A DNA stretch of 64,000 nucleotides from Helicobacter sp. 12S02232-10 (lineage in GTDB: Bacteria > Campylobacterota > Campylobacteria > Campylobacterales > Helicobacteraceae). A program made the translations under genes and the position numbers. Location: NCBI RefSeq assembly GCF_002272895.1, contig NZ_MLAQ01000004.1, positions 1-64,000 of the forward strand, in the 5' to 3' direction. This document shows positions 51,585-59,789 of this stretch, one piece after another; within the stretch, counting starts at the first letter, position 1; every line of letters starts with the position of its first letter. The notes under the pieces were generated by a model. That model ran no database searches. It worked only from the letters and a program-made list of their open reading frames with translations, and had not been told where the DNA came from.

Positions 51585-52987
51585 TGGAGGTTCCTAAGGA
51601 AATAATAATTAAGATTATTTGCCCAGAGGGGAAGATTAGTTAGCCCCCCCCCCCTCATTTTTTTGAATCGCGCACTCACGTTTAAATTTTGTGTGACGAT
51701 GATTTTTGTAGGGATTTTATAGTTTTCTAATCGATTTTTACAAAATTCACGGATAAGCTTTTTTAATCCTATTTTGTCTTTAGGGTCTAAAATCTTTTCA
51801 TCTAACACGACTTTTAAACTCACGCTTTGTCCTGTGATGGGATTGGCTTCTCCATAGGCAAGGCAGTCTTTGATGCCATCCATTTCAAAAACAACTTCTT
51901 CAACCTCTTGGGGCAATACTTTTTCACCCCCGACATTGATGATTTCTTTGATTCTCCCAACAATCCTGATATACTCTTCCCCGTCTTTCTCAATTGTTTC
52001 AACCAAATCCCCAGTGGCAAAATATCCTTGTGCATCAAAGACATTGTCTGAAACGTTGAGGTAACCGAGTGCGCAAGTATCGGATTTGAGATAAAGTTCT
52101 CCTTGAATGATTTTATACGCAACATCTTCAAGCTTGATGGCATTTTTAAAGGATTTGGTTTGGGTAATTCCTACTTCTGTGGCTCCAAAGGTTTGATGGA
52201 ATTTGACTTTAGGGAAGATATCTTTTAGTCTTGCAAGCAGAGAAGAGGGCATTTGTTCGGTGCCATAAGTGATGACTTTTAAAGAACTTAAATTATAGTG
52301 TTTATTGACTTCGCTCAAAAGCATCAGGTTTAATAATGATGGGCTTGCAGGTAAGAGAGAAATTTGATGGTTTTGAATGGTTTGAGCAAGAAGCTCTACA
52401 TTTTTCCTGTTTTCAATTCCTACTCCGCAAGCTCCCATTGCAAGCGTATTAAAAAGCGTGTTTAGTCCGCCAATATGATCAAACATTAAAAAAAGCAAGA
52501 TTTTTATCGACCTGTATTTTTTCTCTCTATAAGCATTAAGCAGATTGTCTAAGTTATGCACGATGGCTTTGGGTTTGCCCGTGCTTCCGCTTGAAAATAG
52601 GATTAACCCGCTTTGGGAAGAATCTTGTAAGTGTTGTAGCATTGTGTGCTTTGCTTTATGCGTATAGGGGGTAAGAATATTGTTTTGAAAGAGCAAATCT
52701 GTTTGAGCGATTTCAAGTTTTTCAGGGTTGCTGATTTGTTCGCTTAAGGGAACTAGGATCATTTTTTTTTCAATGCCTGCTAGTAACATCGAGACACAAT
52801 CAATGTCATAGTCACCTATAATTCCCATAGATGAGCCATTTGGAATATTTGAGAGGCATTTTATTTGAGCCTGCGTTTGTTGGCATAACTCATCGTAAGT
52901 ATAAGAATGATTTTGATAGATTAGGGCTTCTTTTTCTTTGGGATAAGCAAAGATTTTTTGTAAAAACGGATGGGAGAAGTTAGGCAT
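51575..52987 (-). CDS. AMP-dependent acyl ligase 1 (ANL superfamily) with frame-dependent tail
   Basis: A 470-residue paralogue of ligase 2: YTYDELCQQTQAQIKCL near residue 28, the intact loop LILFSSGSTGKPKAIVHNLD near 128, FGATEVGI near 267 and GYFATGDLVETIEKDGEEYI near 320. The shared protein end is RFKKMR. A C11 tract follows it and adds a tail of about 27 residues (GGGLTNLPLWANNLNYY and on) that ends beyond the start of ligase 2. Having both intact suggests two different acids are activated, or a spare copy under recombination. Start ATG at 52987 overlaps the reductase stop. Confidence 0.85.
   Translation of the reverse strand: MPNFSHPFLQKIFAYPKEKEALIYQNHSYTYDELCQQTQAQIKCLSNIPNGSSMGIIGDYDIDCVSMLLAGIEKKMILVPLSEQISNPEKLEIAQTDLLFQNNILTPYTHKAKHTMLQHLQDSSQSGLILFSSGSTGKPKAIVHNLDNLLNAYREKKYRSIKILLFLMFDHIGGLNTLFNTLAMGACGVGIENRKNVELLAQTIQNHQISLLPASPSLLNLMLLSEVNKHYNLSSLKVITYGTEQMPSSLLARLKDIFPKVKFHQTFGATEVGITQTKSFKNAIKLEDVAYKIIQGELYLKSDTCALGYLNVSDNVFDAQGYFATGDLVETIEKDGEEYIRIVGRIKEIINVGGEKVLPQEVEEVVFEMDGIKDCLAYGEANPITGQSVSLKVVLDEKILDPKDKIGLKKLIREFCKNRLENYKIPTKIIVTQNLNVSARFKKMRGGGLTNLPLWANNLNYYFLRNLQCS
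51644..51654. repeat. Poly-C tract (C11), end of ligase 1 gene
   Basis: Present length reads through to a stop 10 bases past the ligase 2 start. One base fewer gives TAA right after the tract; one more gives TAA two codons later. Confidence 0.9.
51653..51877. repeat. 225-bp direct repeat, copy in ligase 1
   Basis: Begins at the edge of the C11 tract and runs into the gene; offset 1,412 bases from the copy at 50241. Near-identity over 225 bp between otherwise diverged genes points to recent duplication or gene conversion. Confidence 0.9.
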
Positions 52988-53711
52988 TCACGCCCCCCAA
53001 GAATAAAGTTTGTCCGGTAATAAAATCGCTTTTTTCATTAATGAAAAATTCTATGGGATGTAATACATCTTCAAAACTTCCAAATCGCTTAATGGCCTGA
53101 GAGGCGAGCAGGGCGTCCATTTTTTCTTTAGGGACATTTTTGATAAGATCAGTTGGGACAGGTGTGGGAGCAATTGCATTTATGGTAATGCCAAAGGAAG
53201 CTAGTTCTTTAGCAGCAATTTCAGTGAGATTGATAATGGCTGCTTTTGATGCAGCATAGATCGCTTCGCCCTCAAGTCTTAGGGCAGTGGCGATAGTGGC
53301 AAAATTTACAATGCGATAATGAGGGTAGGGAGTGTGTTTTTTATTCTTGAGGTAGCTTGCACTCATAATTTTAGCACATTCCCTGATGAATAAAAAACTC
53401 CCGAAAACATTTGTGGCAAAGATATTTTGCACACTTTTCAACGGGGTCAAAAGTAAATGATTCATTGAGGCAATGCCAGCATTATTGAGCAATACATCAA
53501 TTTGTCCGAATTCTTTTTTGACGGCTTTAAGCATCGCTACTACAGATTTTTCATCGCTGACATCTAATTCAAAATGCCTGTAGTTTGGGTGTGAGATGCT
53601 TCCTTGTGATCGCGAGCAGCCGCATACAATATGCCCTTTTTGAAGATAATAAGAACAAAGGTCTTTACCGATACCTTTTCTGCTCCCTGTAATGATAAAG
53701 ATTTTTTTCAT
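52980..53711 (-). CDS. Short-chain dehydrogenase, FabG-like 1
   Basis: A 243-residue classical SDR: IITGSRKGIGKDLCSYYLQK at the start, NNAGIASMNHLLLT near residue 77, the catalytic YAASK near 153 and a C-terminal FITGQTLFLGGVNA. FabG-like enzymes reduce 3-ketoacyl-ACP to 3-hydroxyacyl-ACP, which fits the adjacent carrier protein gene; a sugar reductase is possible. It overlaps the carrier gene by four bases (ATGA) and ligase 1 by eight. Confidence 0.82.
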   Translation of the reverse strand: MKKIFIITGSRKGIGKDLCSYYLQKGHIVCGCSRSQGSISHPNYRHFELDVSDEKSVVAMLKAVKKEFGQIDVLLNNAGIASMNHLLLTPLKSVQNIFATNVFGSFLFIRECAKIMSASYLKNKKHTPYPHYRIVNFATIATALRLEGEAIYAASKAAIINLTEIAAKELASFGITINAIAPTPVPTDLIKNVPKEKMDALLASQAIKRFGSFEDVLHPIEFFINEKSDFITGQTLFLGGVNA

Positions 53712-54013
53712 AGGGAAGGACTTTTTTGAGAAATCAATTCCAAAATATATTCATTTAGACTTTGCACATCTTTGAAAGGTGAATTTCTGCGACTCATTGC
53801 CCTTTCATCAGCAAGCGTGATATCAATGCCCAATGTATCACTGATACTTTCTTCAAGATCGGAAATAAAGCTCACTAGCGCCAAAGAATCTAAGTTGCCC
53901 CCCCCCCCATAAATTTTTGTACTTGCATCGGGATTTTTTAATGCATCATTTTCAAGCTCATCGCTCAAATTTTGCAAGGATTTGCAAATGAGATTTTGGA
54001 TTTTTGTTTTCAT
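53708..54013 (-). CDS. Acyl carrier protein 1, phase variable
   Basis: A 101-residue carrier protein. The phosphopantetheine attachment serine is in NLDSLALVSFISDLEESI near residue 43, followed by the usual acidic helix. A C11 tract codes GGGG immediately before NLDSL, so any slip of one or two bases removes the active serine. The present length is in frame. Compared with a typical 75-80-residue ACP it is longer at the N-terminus and around ADERAMSRRNS. A poly-G switch in a carrier protein gene is unusual. Confidence 0.85.
   Translation of the reverse strand: MKTKIQNLICKSLQNLSDELENDALKNPDASTKIYGGGGNLDSLALVSFISDLEESISDTLGIDITLADERAMSRRNSPFKDVQSLNEYILELISQKSPSL
53898..53908. repeat. Poly-C tract (C11), carrier protein on/off switch
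   Basis: Eleven C a few codons upstream of the attachment serine codon. In frame. Confidence 0.92.
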
Positions 54014-54016
54014 AAT

Positions 54017-54805
54017 TTACTCCTTAAAATTGGTTTTTATAAAAGTATGATTGAAAATATTGCTACTTTGATAGCCATATTTTAAATGCATATTTTTGAC
54101 ACGGATATTTTTTAATACATCTACCCAGAGATAGACATACTGGATATTTTTTGTTTTTATTTGTTCATAATATTCCTCCATCAGTGCTATCAGAGTGAAA
54201 GGTTCGGCTTTAAGATTTAGAAGATAATTAAAATGGCTTGTTTTTCCATTGAGTGTGTAAATACAATAAGCAGTGATTTCTGTACCTGTTTTTTTAATCA
54301 AAATTTGATGGTTTTGAATAAGGTTTAGGAGATCTTGCTCACTTGGGAGATGATCAAATCTTTCGTCAAAATTTGTGTGCAAGGTTGTATAAATGAAATC
54401 CAAATCATTGTTTTTGGCGTATTGTATTGTATGAAAGTCTCTTTTTATTTTGGATTTTAAATTTTTTATATTGATGAGAAGTTTTTCATATCGCGTATGA
54501 AAAGTGAAATGCTTTTTGAGAATATCTTTCAGTTCTAAATCTAAATCTCCTCTTTGAATGATTTCTAAACAGAGTTGATTAGAATCCAAATTTTTCAATT
54601 CTTTTTCAAGATCGTTTAAATCCGATGAAATAAAATAAAGTTTGGTGAAATTTTTATAGGGGATTAAAAAAATCAGGCTTTTTTGGGATTTTTTCCCATA
54701 AATTTCTTTATCTATGGAGATGAAATCATTTCTATAGAGTTTTTGGGCTTGACTTTGTATATCTTGTTTGTATTGTTCAATAAGAGAGGGATGGAGTAAC
54801 TTCAT
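54017..54805 (-). CDS. GNAT-like acyltransferase 1 (tentative)
   Basis: About 262 residues. The C-terminal half (from about residue 120) has the layout of a GNAT N-acyltransferase: FDERFDHLPSEQDLLNLI, then ITAYCIYTLNGKTSHFNYLL and YVYLWVDVLKNIRVKNMHLK, then YGYQSSNIFNHTFI. The N-terminal half shares no known domain. It is a paralogue of the protein at 55680. Possible job: moving an acyl group from a carrier protein to an amino sugar. The ATG at 54805 is preferred over an upstream TTG. In one length of the poly-G tract upstream, the previous gene would stop exactly at this ATG. Confidence 0.6.
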   Translation of the reverse strand: MKLLHPSLIEQYKQDIQSQAQKLYRNDFISIDKEIYGKKSQKSLIFLIPYKNFTKLYFISSDLNDLEKELKNLDSNQLCLEIIQRGDLDLELKDILKKHFTFHTRYEKLLINIKNLKSKIKRDFHTIQYAKNNDLDFIYTTLHTNFDERFDHLPSEQDLLNLIQNHQILIKKTGTEITAYCIYTLNGKTSHFNYLLNLKAEPFTLIALMEEYYEQIKTKNIQYVYLWVDVLKNIRVKNMHLKYGYQSSNIFNHTFIKTNFKE

Positions 54806-54862
54806 ATACAATTCTTTTCAAAATCGATCAAACGAGTGAAGAAGAGATTGTTTATAGAGAAG

Positions 54863-55678
54863 TCATCTAGCCCCCCCCCCCCCTAGAAGCATATGAATAT
54901 TATTTTTGCTTAAAAGAATGGATCCAGAGATGGGTTTGTCAATGGAATATTTTATAATAAAATATTCCATTTTACATAAGTGTATTTTTGGTTTTGGCAT
55001 AATGCCCCCAGAATCCATACTCCTTAAAAATGCACTAATTTTTTCTTTTTCCCATTCTATTTCCAAAAAGCCACTATTTGGAAGGTCGTTTGATTTATGA
55101 GGGTTCAAGAGAGATTTTGGCATAGGGGTACTTGATAGGGTGTCATTCAATAAATCTTGCTTGATCTCCAAAAATGCTTCCAGCCCCAATTCCATTAAAA
55201 GTTGGATTAATTTGAAGCTATTAATATCTGGGCTTAGCGGGATTTCTTTTTGGATAATAATATCCCCACTATCGAGCTCACAGCTGACTAGATGCCAAGT
55301 AATTCCGGTGGTTTTTTCTTGATTATAAATACTCCAAATAGGGGCATTTACTCCCTTATGAAGAGGAAGCAGGGCATTGTGAAAATTAATGATTTTAAGA
55401 TTGGTTTTTGAAAGAATATTATTAGGAAAAATATAATTATTGTTGGCACTAATGATGAGAGTTTTGGAATTGAGAGAATATAAAAATTCACTCAATGGCG
55501 CGGAGTCTTCATAACTTTGATAGGATAGTTTGTTTGATTGGCAAAATGTTTTTAATATGCAGAGATTATGGGGTTTGTAGGAAATAACGCAAATAAAATG
55601 TCTATATTCAAGCAAATTTTTTAAGATATTTAATGCAATGGTTGCTTGTCCGATGAGAATAATTTTTTGATAAACCAT
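54863..55678 (-). CDS. Sugar N-formyltransferase-like protein
   Basis: About 271 residues of the formyltetrahydrofolate-dependent transferase family: NFHNALLPLHKGVNAPIWSI near residue 97, GITWHLVSCELDSGDIIIQK near 124. The catalytic Asn (INFHN), His (LPLHKG) and Asp (LDSGD) are all present. Enzymes of this group in glycan loci formylate 4- or 3-amino sugars. The ATG at 55678 follows the TAG of the GNAT-like gene with one base between. The present C13 tract gives the ending LLGGGGAR and a stop; 12 bases would extend the frame to the next gene start. Confidence 0.82.
   Translation of the reverse strand: MVYQKIILIGQATIALNILKNLLEYRHFICVISYKPHNLCILKTFCQSNKLSYQSYEDSAPLSEFLYSLNSKTLIISANNNYIFPNNILSKTNLKIINFHNALLPLHKGVNAPIWSIYNQEKTTGITWHLVSCELDSGDIIIQKEIPLSPDINSFKLIQLLMELGLEAFLEIKQDLLNDTLSSTPMPKSLLNPHKSNDLPNSGFLEIEWEKEKISAFLRSMDSGGIMPKPKIHLCKMEYFIIKYSIDKPISGSILLSKNNIHMLLGGGGAR
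54871..54883. repeat. Poly-C tract (C13), end of the formyltransferase gene
   Basis: The longest tract here. With 13 the frame ends at once (AR, stop). With 12 it would read LDDFSINN and on to a TGA overlapping the ATG at 54805. With 14 it stops at TAG. This is the one tail tract in the uncoupled state. Confidence 0.9.
54942..54970. repeat. Perfect 29-bp palindrome inside the formyltransferase gene
   Basis: Arms ATGGAATATTTTAT and ATAAAATATTCCAT around a single central A, coding MEYFIIKYSI near the C-terminus. In RNA it would form a 14-bp AU-rich hairpin about 60 bases upstream of the poly-G tract. Confidence 0.85.
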
Positions 55679-55679
55679 A

Positions 55680-56564
55680 CTAAGCAACCTGCTTTACAGA
55701 ATTGCTTACAAAACGATTGGCATTATCTGTTTTTTCTCTATTTGATCCTAATATGAGAATAGTCAATAGGTATTTGTTTCTTAACCTTTTGTAGGCCCCC
55801 CCCCCGTTTGTCTTAGAAAGTTTTATATAAATATAGTTCTTTAGACCATCTATGGAAAAATTTTCTTTTTGATACATATTTAATGCCTTTAGATTAAGGG
55901 TATCACACCATAAGTGAAGAAATTTTACCTCAAGAGTGTTTAACTTTTGATAAAAGACTTTCCAGATTTCAAGCAGACTTTGCTTATCGCCGTAGTTGGC
56001 AATAAAATTTAAATACGCGCTTTTGCCAGTATGGGTAAAAATAAGATAACTATAGATAATATTTTGAGTACGCACGCTTAGAATGTGTCTGTTTTTAAAA
56101 CGATTTTGAAGCATTTTGAGATTAGGTAAGTGGTCAAAATTAGGATTAAAATCTTTGAATAATAATTTGTGCAATGTTTTTGGATTGATATTATCAAAAT
56201 TTGTGTGACTTTCAGAAGATGGAGAGAGCGGTGTGAGTGTTTTTCTCAGGCGCAGATAAAGAGCTTGAGGTTTGAGTGTTTTAAAATAAATCTCAGGTTG
56301 TTTTTGCAAGATTTCTATGCAGAGATTTTTATCGTGCGTGAGATCTGTGATGAGTTCTTCAAGCTCTATAAAATCATTTGTAAAAAAATATACCCTGATG
56401 AGTTGTTTTTCTTCCTTCAGAAGCAAAAGGGTGCTGGGAGTAGATTTTACCCAGTAAGAAATATTGGTATAAGAGTAAAGGTTTGTATAAAAGGGCATTT
56501 TTGCCTTTAAAAGATTGATTTGAGGATAAATGCACGATATTTTTGTTTGTATGAAATTTTTCAT
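55680..56564 (-). CDS. GNAT-like acyltransferase 2 (tentative) with frame-dependent tail
   Basis: A 294-residue paralogue of the protein at 54017: FNPNFDHLPNLKMLQNRF near residue 130, IIYSYLIFTHTGKSAYLNFI, then VKFLHLWCDTLNLKALNMYQ and IDGLKNYIYIKL. The family part ends there; a C10 tract adds GGGAYKRLRNKYLLTILILG and further residues to a stop one base before the formyltransferase ATG. Motif pattern suggests N-acyl transfer to a sugar amine; the acyl donor could be one of the carrier proteins. Confidence 0.6.
   Translation of the reverse strand: MKNFIQTKISCIYPQINLLKAKMPFYTNLYSYTNISYWVKSTPSTLLLLKEEKQLIRVYFFTNDFIELEELITDLTHDKNLCIEILQKQPEIYFKTLKPQALYLRLRKTLTPLSPSSESHTNFDNINPKTLHKLLFKDFNPNFDHLPNLKMLQNRFKNRHILSVRTQNIIYSYLIFTHTGKSAYLNFIANYGDKQSLLEIWKVFYQKLNTLEVKFLHLWCDTLNLKALNMYQKENFSIDGLKNYIYIKLSKTNGGGAYKRLRNKYLLTILILGSNREKTDNANRFVSNSVKQVA
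55796..55805. repeat. Poly-C tract (C10), end of the GNAT-like 2 gene
   Basis: The shortest tract. Present length reads about 40 codons to a TAG next to the following ATG. One fewer stops within six codons; one more stops after about 20 codons, before reaching the next start. Confidence 0.88.
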
Positions 56565-56621
56565 TGCTTATTATATTTTGATTATCTTTGGTAATTTTTT
56601 TAGTCTGAATTTTAACACATT

Positions 56622-58142
56622 TTATCCATTTTGATTTGTTGAGCAAATATTGGCTTGAATTGTCTTTCTATCAATCTTGCCATTGGCATTCAAGGGAAGT
56701 TTTTCAAAATGTAAAAATAGATGTGGCATCATATATTTTGCAAGTCTGTTTTTTAAATGCTTCAAGAATTCTGTTTTGGCAATTTCTTTTTGACTTTCAT
56801 AGCAAAGAATAATTTGATTATTTGCATAGATGGCGCAATGATTGCTGATTGCTCTAAAATCTCCCAAAGCATTTTCAATTTCCCCAAGCTCGATACGATA
56901 GCCATTGTGTTTGATTTGAAAATCTTTTCTACCTATCAGAATAATTTCACCCTCTTGGTTATAGTAGCCTAGATCATTTGTTTTATACATCCTATCATAA
57001 AATAAATGGTGTAGAGGATTTTGCACAAAAACAGACTTTGTTTTTTCTAAATCATTGTAATAGCCCAGTGATAGACAACTCCCGCGAATATAGATTTCTC
57101 CTGACTTTCCTTGTGTGCAAATTTTATTATTTTCTTCATCAATAATAACTATTTGAGTATTCCTGCAGGGTTTTCCTATGGGAATGGGATCTGTATCTTT
57201 GAGTTCTTTTTTAACGATATAGTAAGCGCAAATATCTGTGATTTCACTAGGTCCGTAAAGATTTCCAAAGGTGGCATTTGGGTAGTGAGATTTGAAATAA
57301 TTCAAAATTTTTGCACTCATTGCTTCGCCACCAAAAAATATTTTATCTAGTTTGGGTTTGGTGTTTTTGAGCAAATCATAATGTGCGATAGTATTCAAGA
57401 TAGAAGGCACCCAATAGATGTAATTAATTTCTTTTTCTTCCAAAATTTCTAAAGCTTTGGCAGGAAAAATAAATGCCTGTTCGGGAAGTAAAATCAGCTT
57501 GTTCCCAATGCTAAATGTTGGATAAATATCAAATAAAGACTTATCAAAATAAAATGGCGATTGATTACCAATCACATCATCGCTTGTGGGGCAAATAGAT
57601 TTTTCACTTAAAATCCATTCAATATAATCAATGATGCTTCTATGAGAAACTACTACTCCCTTAGGTACCCCTGTTGAACCTGAAGTGTTGATAATGTAAG
57701 CAGGATCTGTATCAATTCTAGAAGCAAAATTTGTTTTTATATTTTCTGTTTTTTCTAATAGATTTTCTATGAGTAGAATTTTTTCTTCAGGAAAAATATC
57801 TTGAATCTTATTTTTATGGGCAATATCTGTAATGATAAATCCAGGAGCAATATTCTCTAAAATTGATTTGAGTCTTTCTTGAGGGCTTTTGATATCTAAG
57901 GGCATATAAATATTTCCAGAAAGCAAAATACCACTAATGCATAGGAGTGATTCAATATTTTTAGGTAAGAAGATAGCGATAACAACGCAATCAAGTTCTA
58001 AATTGCTTAAATGGGTTGAAATATGAAGAGAATATTGAAAAAAATCCTTGAAACTAAGTTTTTGATTGCTATCTTCAAAGCCTATTTTATCAGGGTATTT
58101 TTGAAGTGTTTCTTGGAGATATTCCACCACATTGATTTTCAT
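56622..58142 (-). CDS. DltA-like amino acid adenylating enzyme
   Basis: A 506-residue adenylation domain of the NRPS/DltA type: YIINTSGSTGVPKGVVVSHR near residue 150, NQSPFYFDKSLFDIYPTFSI, FGNLYGPSEITDICAYYI near 297, YKTNDLGYYNQEGEIILIGR near 400 and the final LPLNANGKIDRKTI with the catalytic lysine. DltA activates D-alanine and loads a small carrier protein; length agrees. No dltB, dltC or dltD is here, but four carrier proteins are encoded nearby. The probable role is loading an amino acid on one of them for transfer to a glycan. Confidence 0.85.
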   Translation of the reverse strand: MKINVVEYLQETLQKYPDKIGFEDSNQKLSFKDFFQYSLHISTHLSNLELDCVVIAIFLPKNIESLLCISGILLSGNIYMPLDIKSPQERLKSILENIAPGFIITDIAHKNKIQDIFPEEKILLIENLLEKTENIKTNFASRIDTDPAYIINTSGSTGVPKGVVVSHRSIIDYIEWILSEKSICPTSDDVIGNQSPFYFDKSLFDIYPTFSIGNKLILLPEQAFIFPAKALEILEEKEINYIYWVPSILNTIAHYDLLKNTKPKLDKIFFGGEAMSAKILNYFKSHYPNATFGNLYGPSEITDICAYYIVKKELKDTDPIPIGKPCRNTQIVIIDEENNKICTQGKSGEIYIRGSCLSLGYYNDLEKTKSVFVQNPLHHLFYDRMYKTNDLGYYNQEGEIILIGRKDFQIKHNGYRIELGEIENALGDFRAISNHCAIYANNQIILCYESQKEIAKTEFLKHLKNRLAKYMMPHLFLHFEKLPLNANGKIDRKTIQANICSTNQNG

Positions 58143-58188
58143 TCTAATCCCGATTGAGTAAATTTGAGGTTATTATATCATAACCCTA

Positions 58189-58893
58189 TCATCCTATAAC
58201 GCTTCTTCCTCCATCAAGAACGATATTTTGTCCATTGATATAGACAGAAGATTTTGAACATAAAAATTCTACTAATCCTGCTACATCTTCGCAGTTTCCC
58301 GAATGAAATCCGCTTATATCTGAATTATTTTGATCTAAATATGCATTCGAATTTGTAGGGATAGGTCCAAGACAGATGGAGTTGATTCTTACTTTAGGAC
58401 TCAGTTCATTGCATAAGCTTCTTGCCAAAGAATTTAACCCCGCTTTTGCTGCTGCATAAATACTTGTACCCTTGTACCCTTTGAGCGTGGATATGCTTGA
58501 AATCAGAATGATATTTTTAAGGCAATTTTTATTTGATTTTTTTAATAATATGGAAATGATTTCACAGCAACTTAAAATATTTACATTAAAACTTGCAAGT
58601 GCGTGGGTATAGTCAAAATGTTTGATAGCCCCAAAGCTAGCGTCCCCAGCGCAATGAATAAAAGTGTCTATCCCCCCCCCCCCTAGAATAAAGCTTTCTA
58701 TAGAGGGTTTAATATCTTGGATATGATTAAGATCGAGAGGTAAGATTTTATGAGGAAAATCAGGAATCAATTCGATTTCTTCCAACTTTTTTTTATCTCG
58801 CGCACTTAAAAGGAGTGTGCGACTTTTGCTTAGTGAGTGTGCAATTGCCTTTCCAATATCTGAAGTTGCTCCGCTAAGAAATGTATAGTTCAT
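58189..58893 (-). CDS. Short-chain dehydrogenase, FabG-like 2, phase variable
   Basis: A 234-residue SDR: FLSGATSDIGKAIAHSLSKS at the start, the NAG-equivalent HCAGDASFG near residue 80, the catalytic YAAAK near 148 and the C-terminal YINGQNIVLDGGRSVIG. A C12 tract codes LGGGGID just before the HCAG strand and is in frame. It is related to the reductase at 59790 (similar FDYTHALASFNVN and CLKNIILISS segments). Reduction of a ketoacyl-carrier intermediate or a keto sugar is likely. Confidence 0.83.
   Translation of the reverse strand: MNYTFLSGATSDIGKAIAHSLSKSRTLLLSARDKKKLEEIELIPDFPHKILPLDLNHIQDIKPSIESFILGGGGIDTFIHCAGDASFGAIKHFDYTHALASFNVNILSCCEIISILLKKSNKNCLKNIILISSISTLKGYKGTSIYAAAKAGLNSLARSLCNELSPKVRINSICLGPIPTNSNAYLDQNNSDISGFHSGNCEDVAGLVEFLCSKSSVYINGQNIVLDGGRSVIG
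58672..58683. repeat. Poly-C tract (C12), reductase 2 on/off switch
   Basis: Twelve C near codon 72 of the reductase, upstream of the catalytic residues. In frame. Confidence 0.92.
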
Positions 58894-59729
58894 AGGGCAA
58901 CTTTTTTTTCATAAAGATAACTATTGTCTAGGGTATCTCTTGGATAAGGAGTCTTAAGCATAAAGTCTATGTCTTTCTCTATTGCCTCATAGATTAGGGC
59001 ATAGGCATTTTTTTCATTCACGATTTGGATTTGGGATTTTCCTGTTTTAATTTCTTTGATTTCATTTTGGAGTAATTTATTCAATCTATCATCTTCGAAT
59101 GCTTTTACATTGGCATATCTGACGGGTAAAATAAAGCTGTCTTGATAGGTTTTGTCTTCTAGAATAATTTTACCTTCAAAAGTTTTATCATATCTGTAGG
59201 GAACTTCAAGTATTTTTTCAATATAATGAGAATAAGTAAAACAATCACTTACTATATTGCCAAAAAACAAAAATTTTACATCATTTTTATGGTGCAATTT
59301 ATCAAATAAACTTCCTTTGCCACAAGAGTGTTTGGAGATTTCTAGCAGACTTTGATCTTTACCTATGAGTGCGCAAGACATTAAGGGATCAATGCTACGT
59401 TTAGCATTAGGATGTTTTCTAAAATATTCGCTAAAAATTCCCATAGGGGATTTGGTTTTTTGCAAGTTAAAATCTTCTCTAGCACAAAAACTAAAGCTAA
59501 AGGTAGGCATAATGAGATTAGGGACATTAAGGTTGATAAAAACATCAAAAATCTCGGATAAGAGCTCTTTTTTGCTCATTGTTTCATTGGGTGTTCCAAA
59601 ATTCAGTTCAGAATGGATAAACAGATATTCACATTCGTTTGCCCCAATTTCAAGCAAGGAATTAAACAAGATTTCTTTTGTGATGGCTTGATGATTATTT
59701 TTAAAAAGAATCAGATTTTTATTTTCCAT
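58890..59729 (-). CDS. AAC(3)-like N-acyltransferase
   Basis: A 279-residue protein of the antibiotic 3-N-acetyltransferase family: LFIHSELNFGTPNE near residue 37, LIMPTFSFSFCAREDFNLQK near 72, MGIFSEYFRKHPNAKRSIDP near 97 and FFGNIVSDCFTYSHYIEKIL near 154. In surface-glycan loci such proteins acylate amino sugars rather than antibiotics, with acyl-CoA or acyl carrier protein as donor. The gene overlaps the upstream end of reductase 2 (ATGA). Resistance is not implied by sequence. Confidence 0.8.
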   Translation of the reverse strand: MENKNLILFKNNHQAITKEILFNSLLEIGANECEYLFIHSELNFGTPNETMSKKELLSEIFDVFINLNVPNLIMPTFSFSFCAREDFNLQKTKSPMGIFSEYFRKHPNAKRSIDPLMSCALIGKDQSLLEISKHSCGKGSLFDKLHHKNDVKFLFFGNIVSDCFTYSHYIEKILEVPYRYDKTFEGKIILEDKTYQDSFILPVRYANVKAFEDDRLNKLLQNEIKEIKTGKSQIQIVNEKNAYALIYEAIEKDIDFMLKTPYPRDTLDNSYLYEKKVAL

Positions 59730-59789
59730 ATATTTTCCTTATTTAATATCTGCTTCAATAGATGGAGCGTCGGTTTAGTATGTGAAATA

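Noticed and set aside
58890-59729. Aminoglycoside resistance gene
   Set aside because: The AAC(3)-like fold is common in glycan loci; position among sugar and acyl genes favours an amino-sugar acyltransferase.
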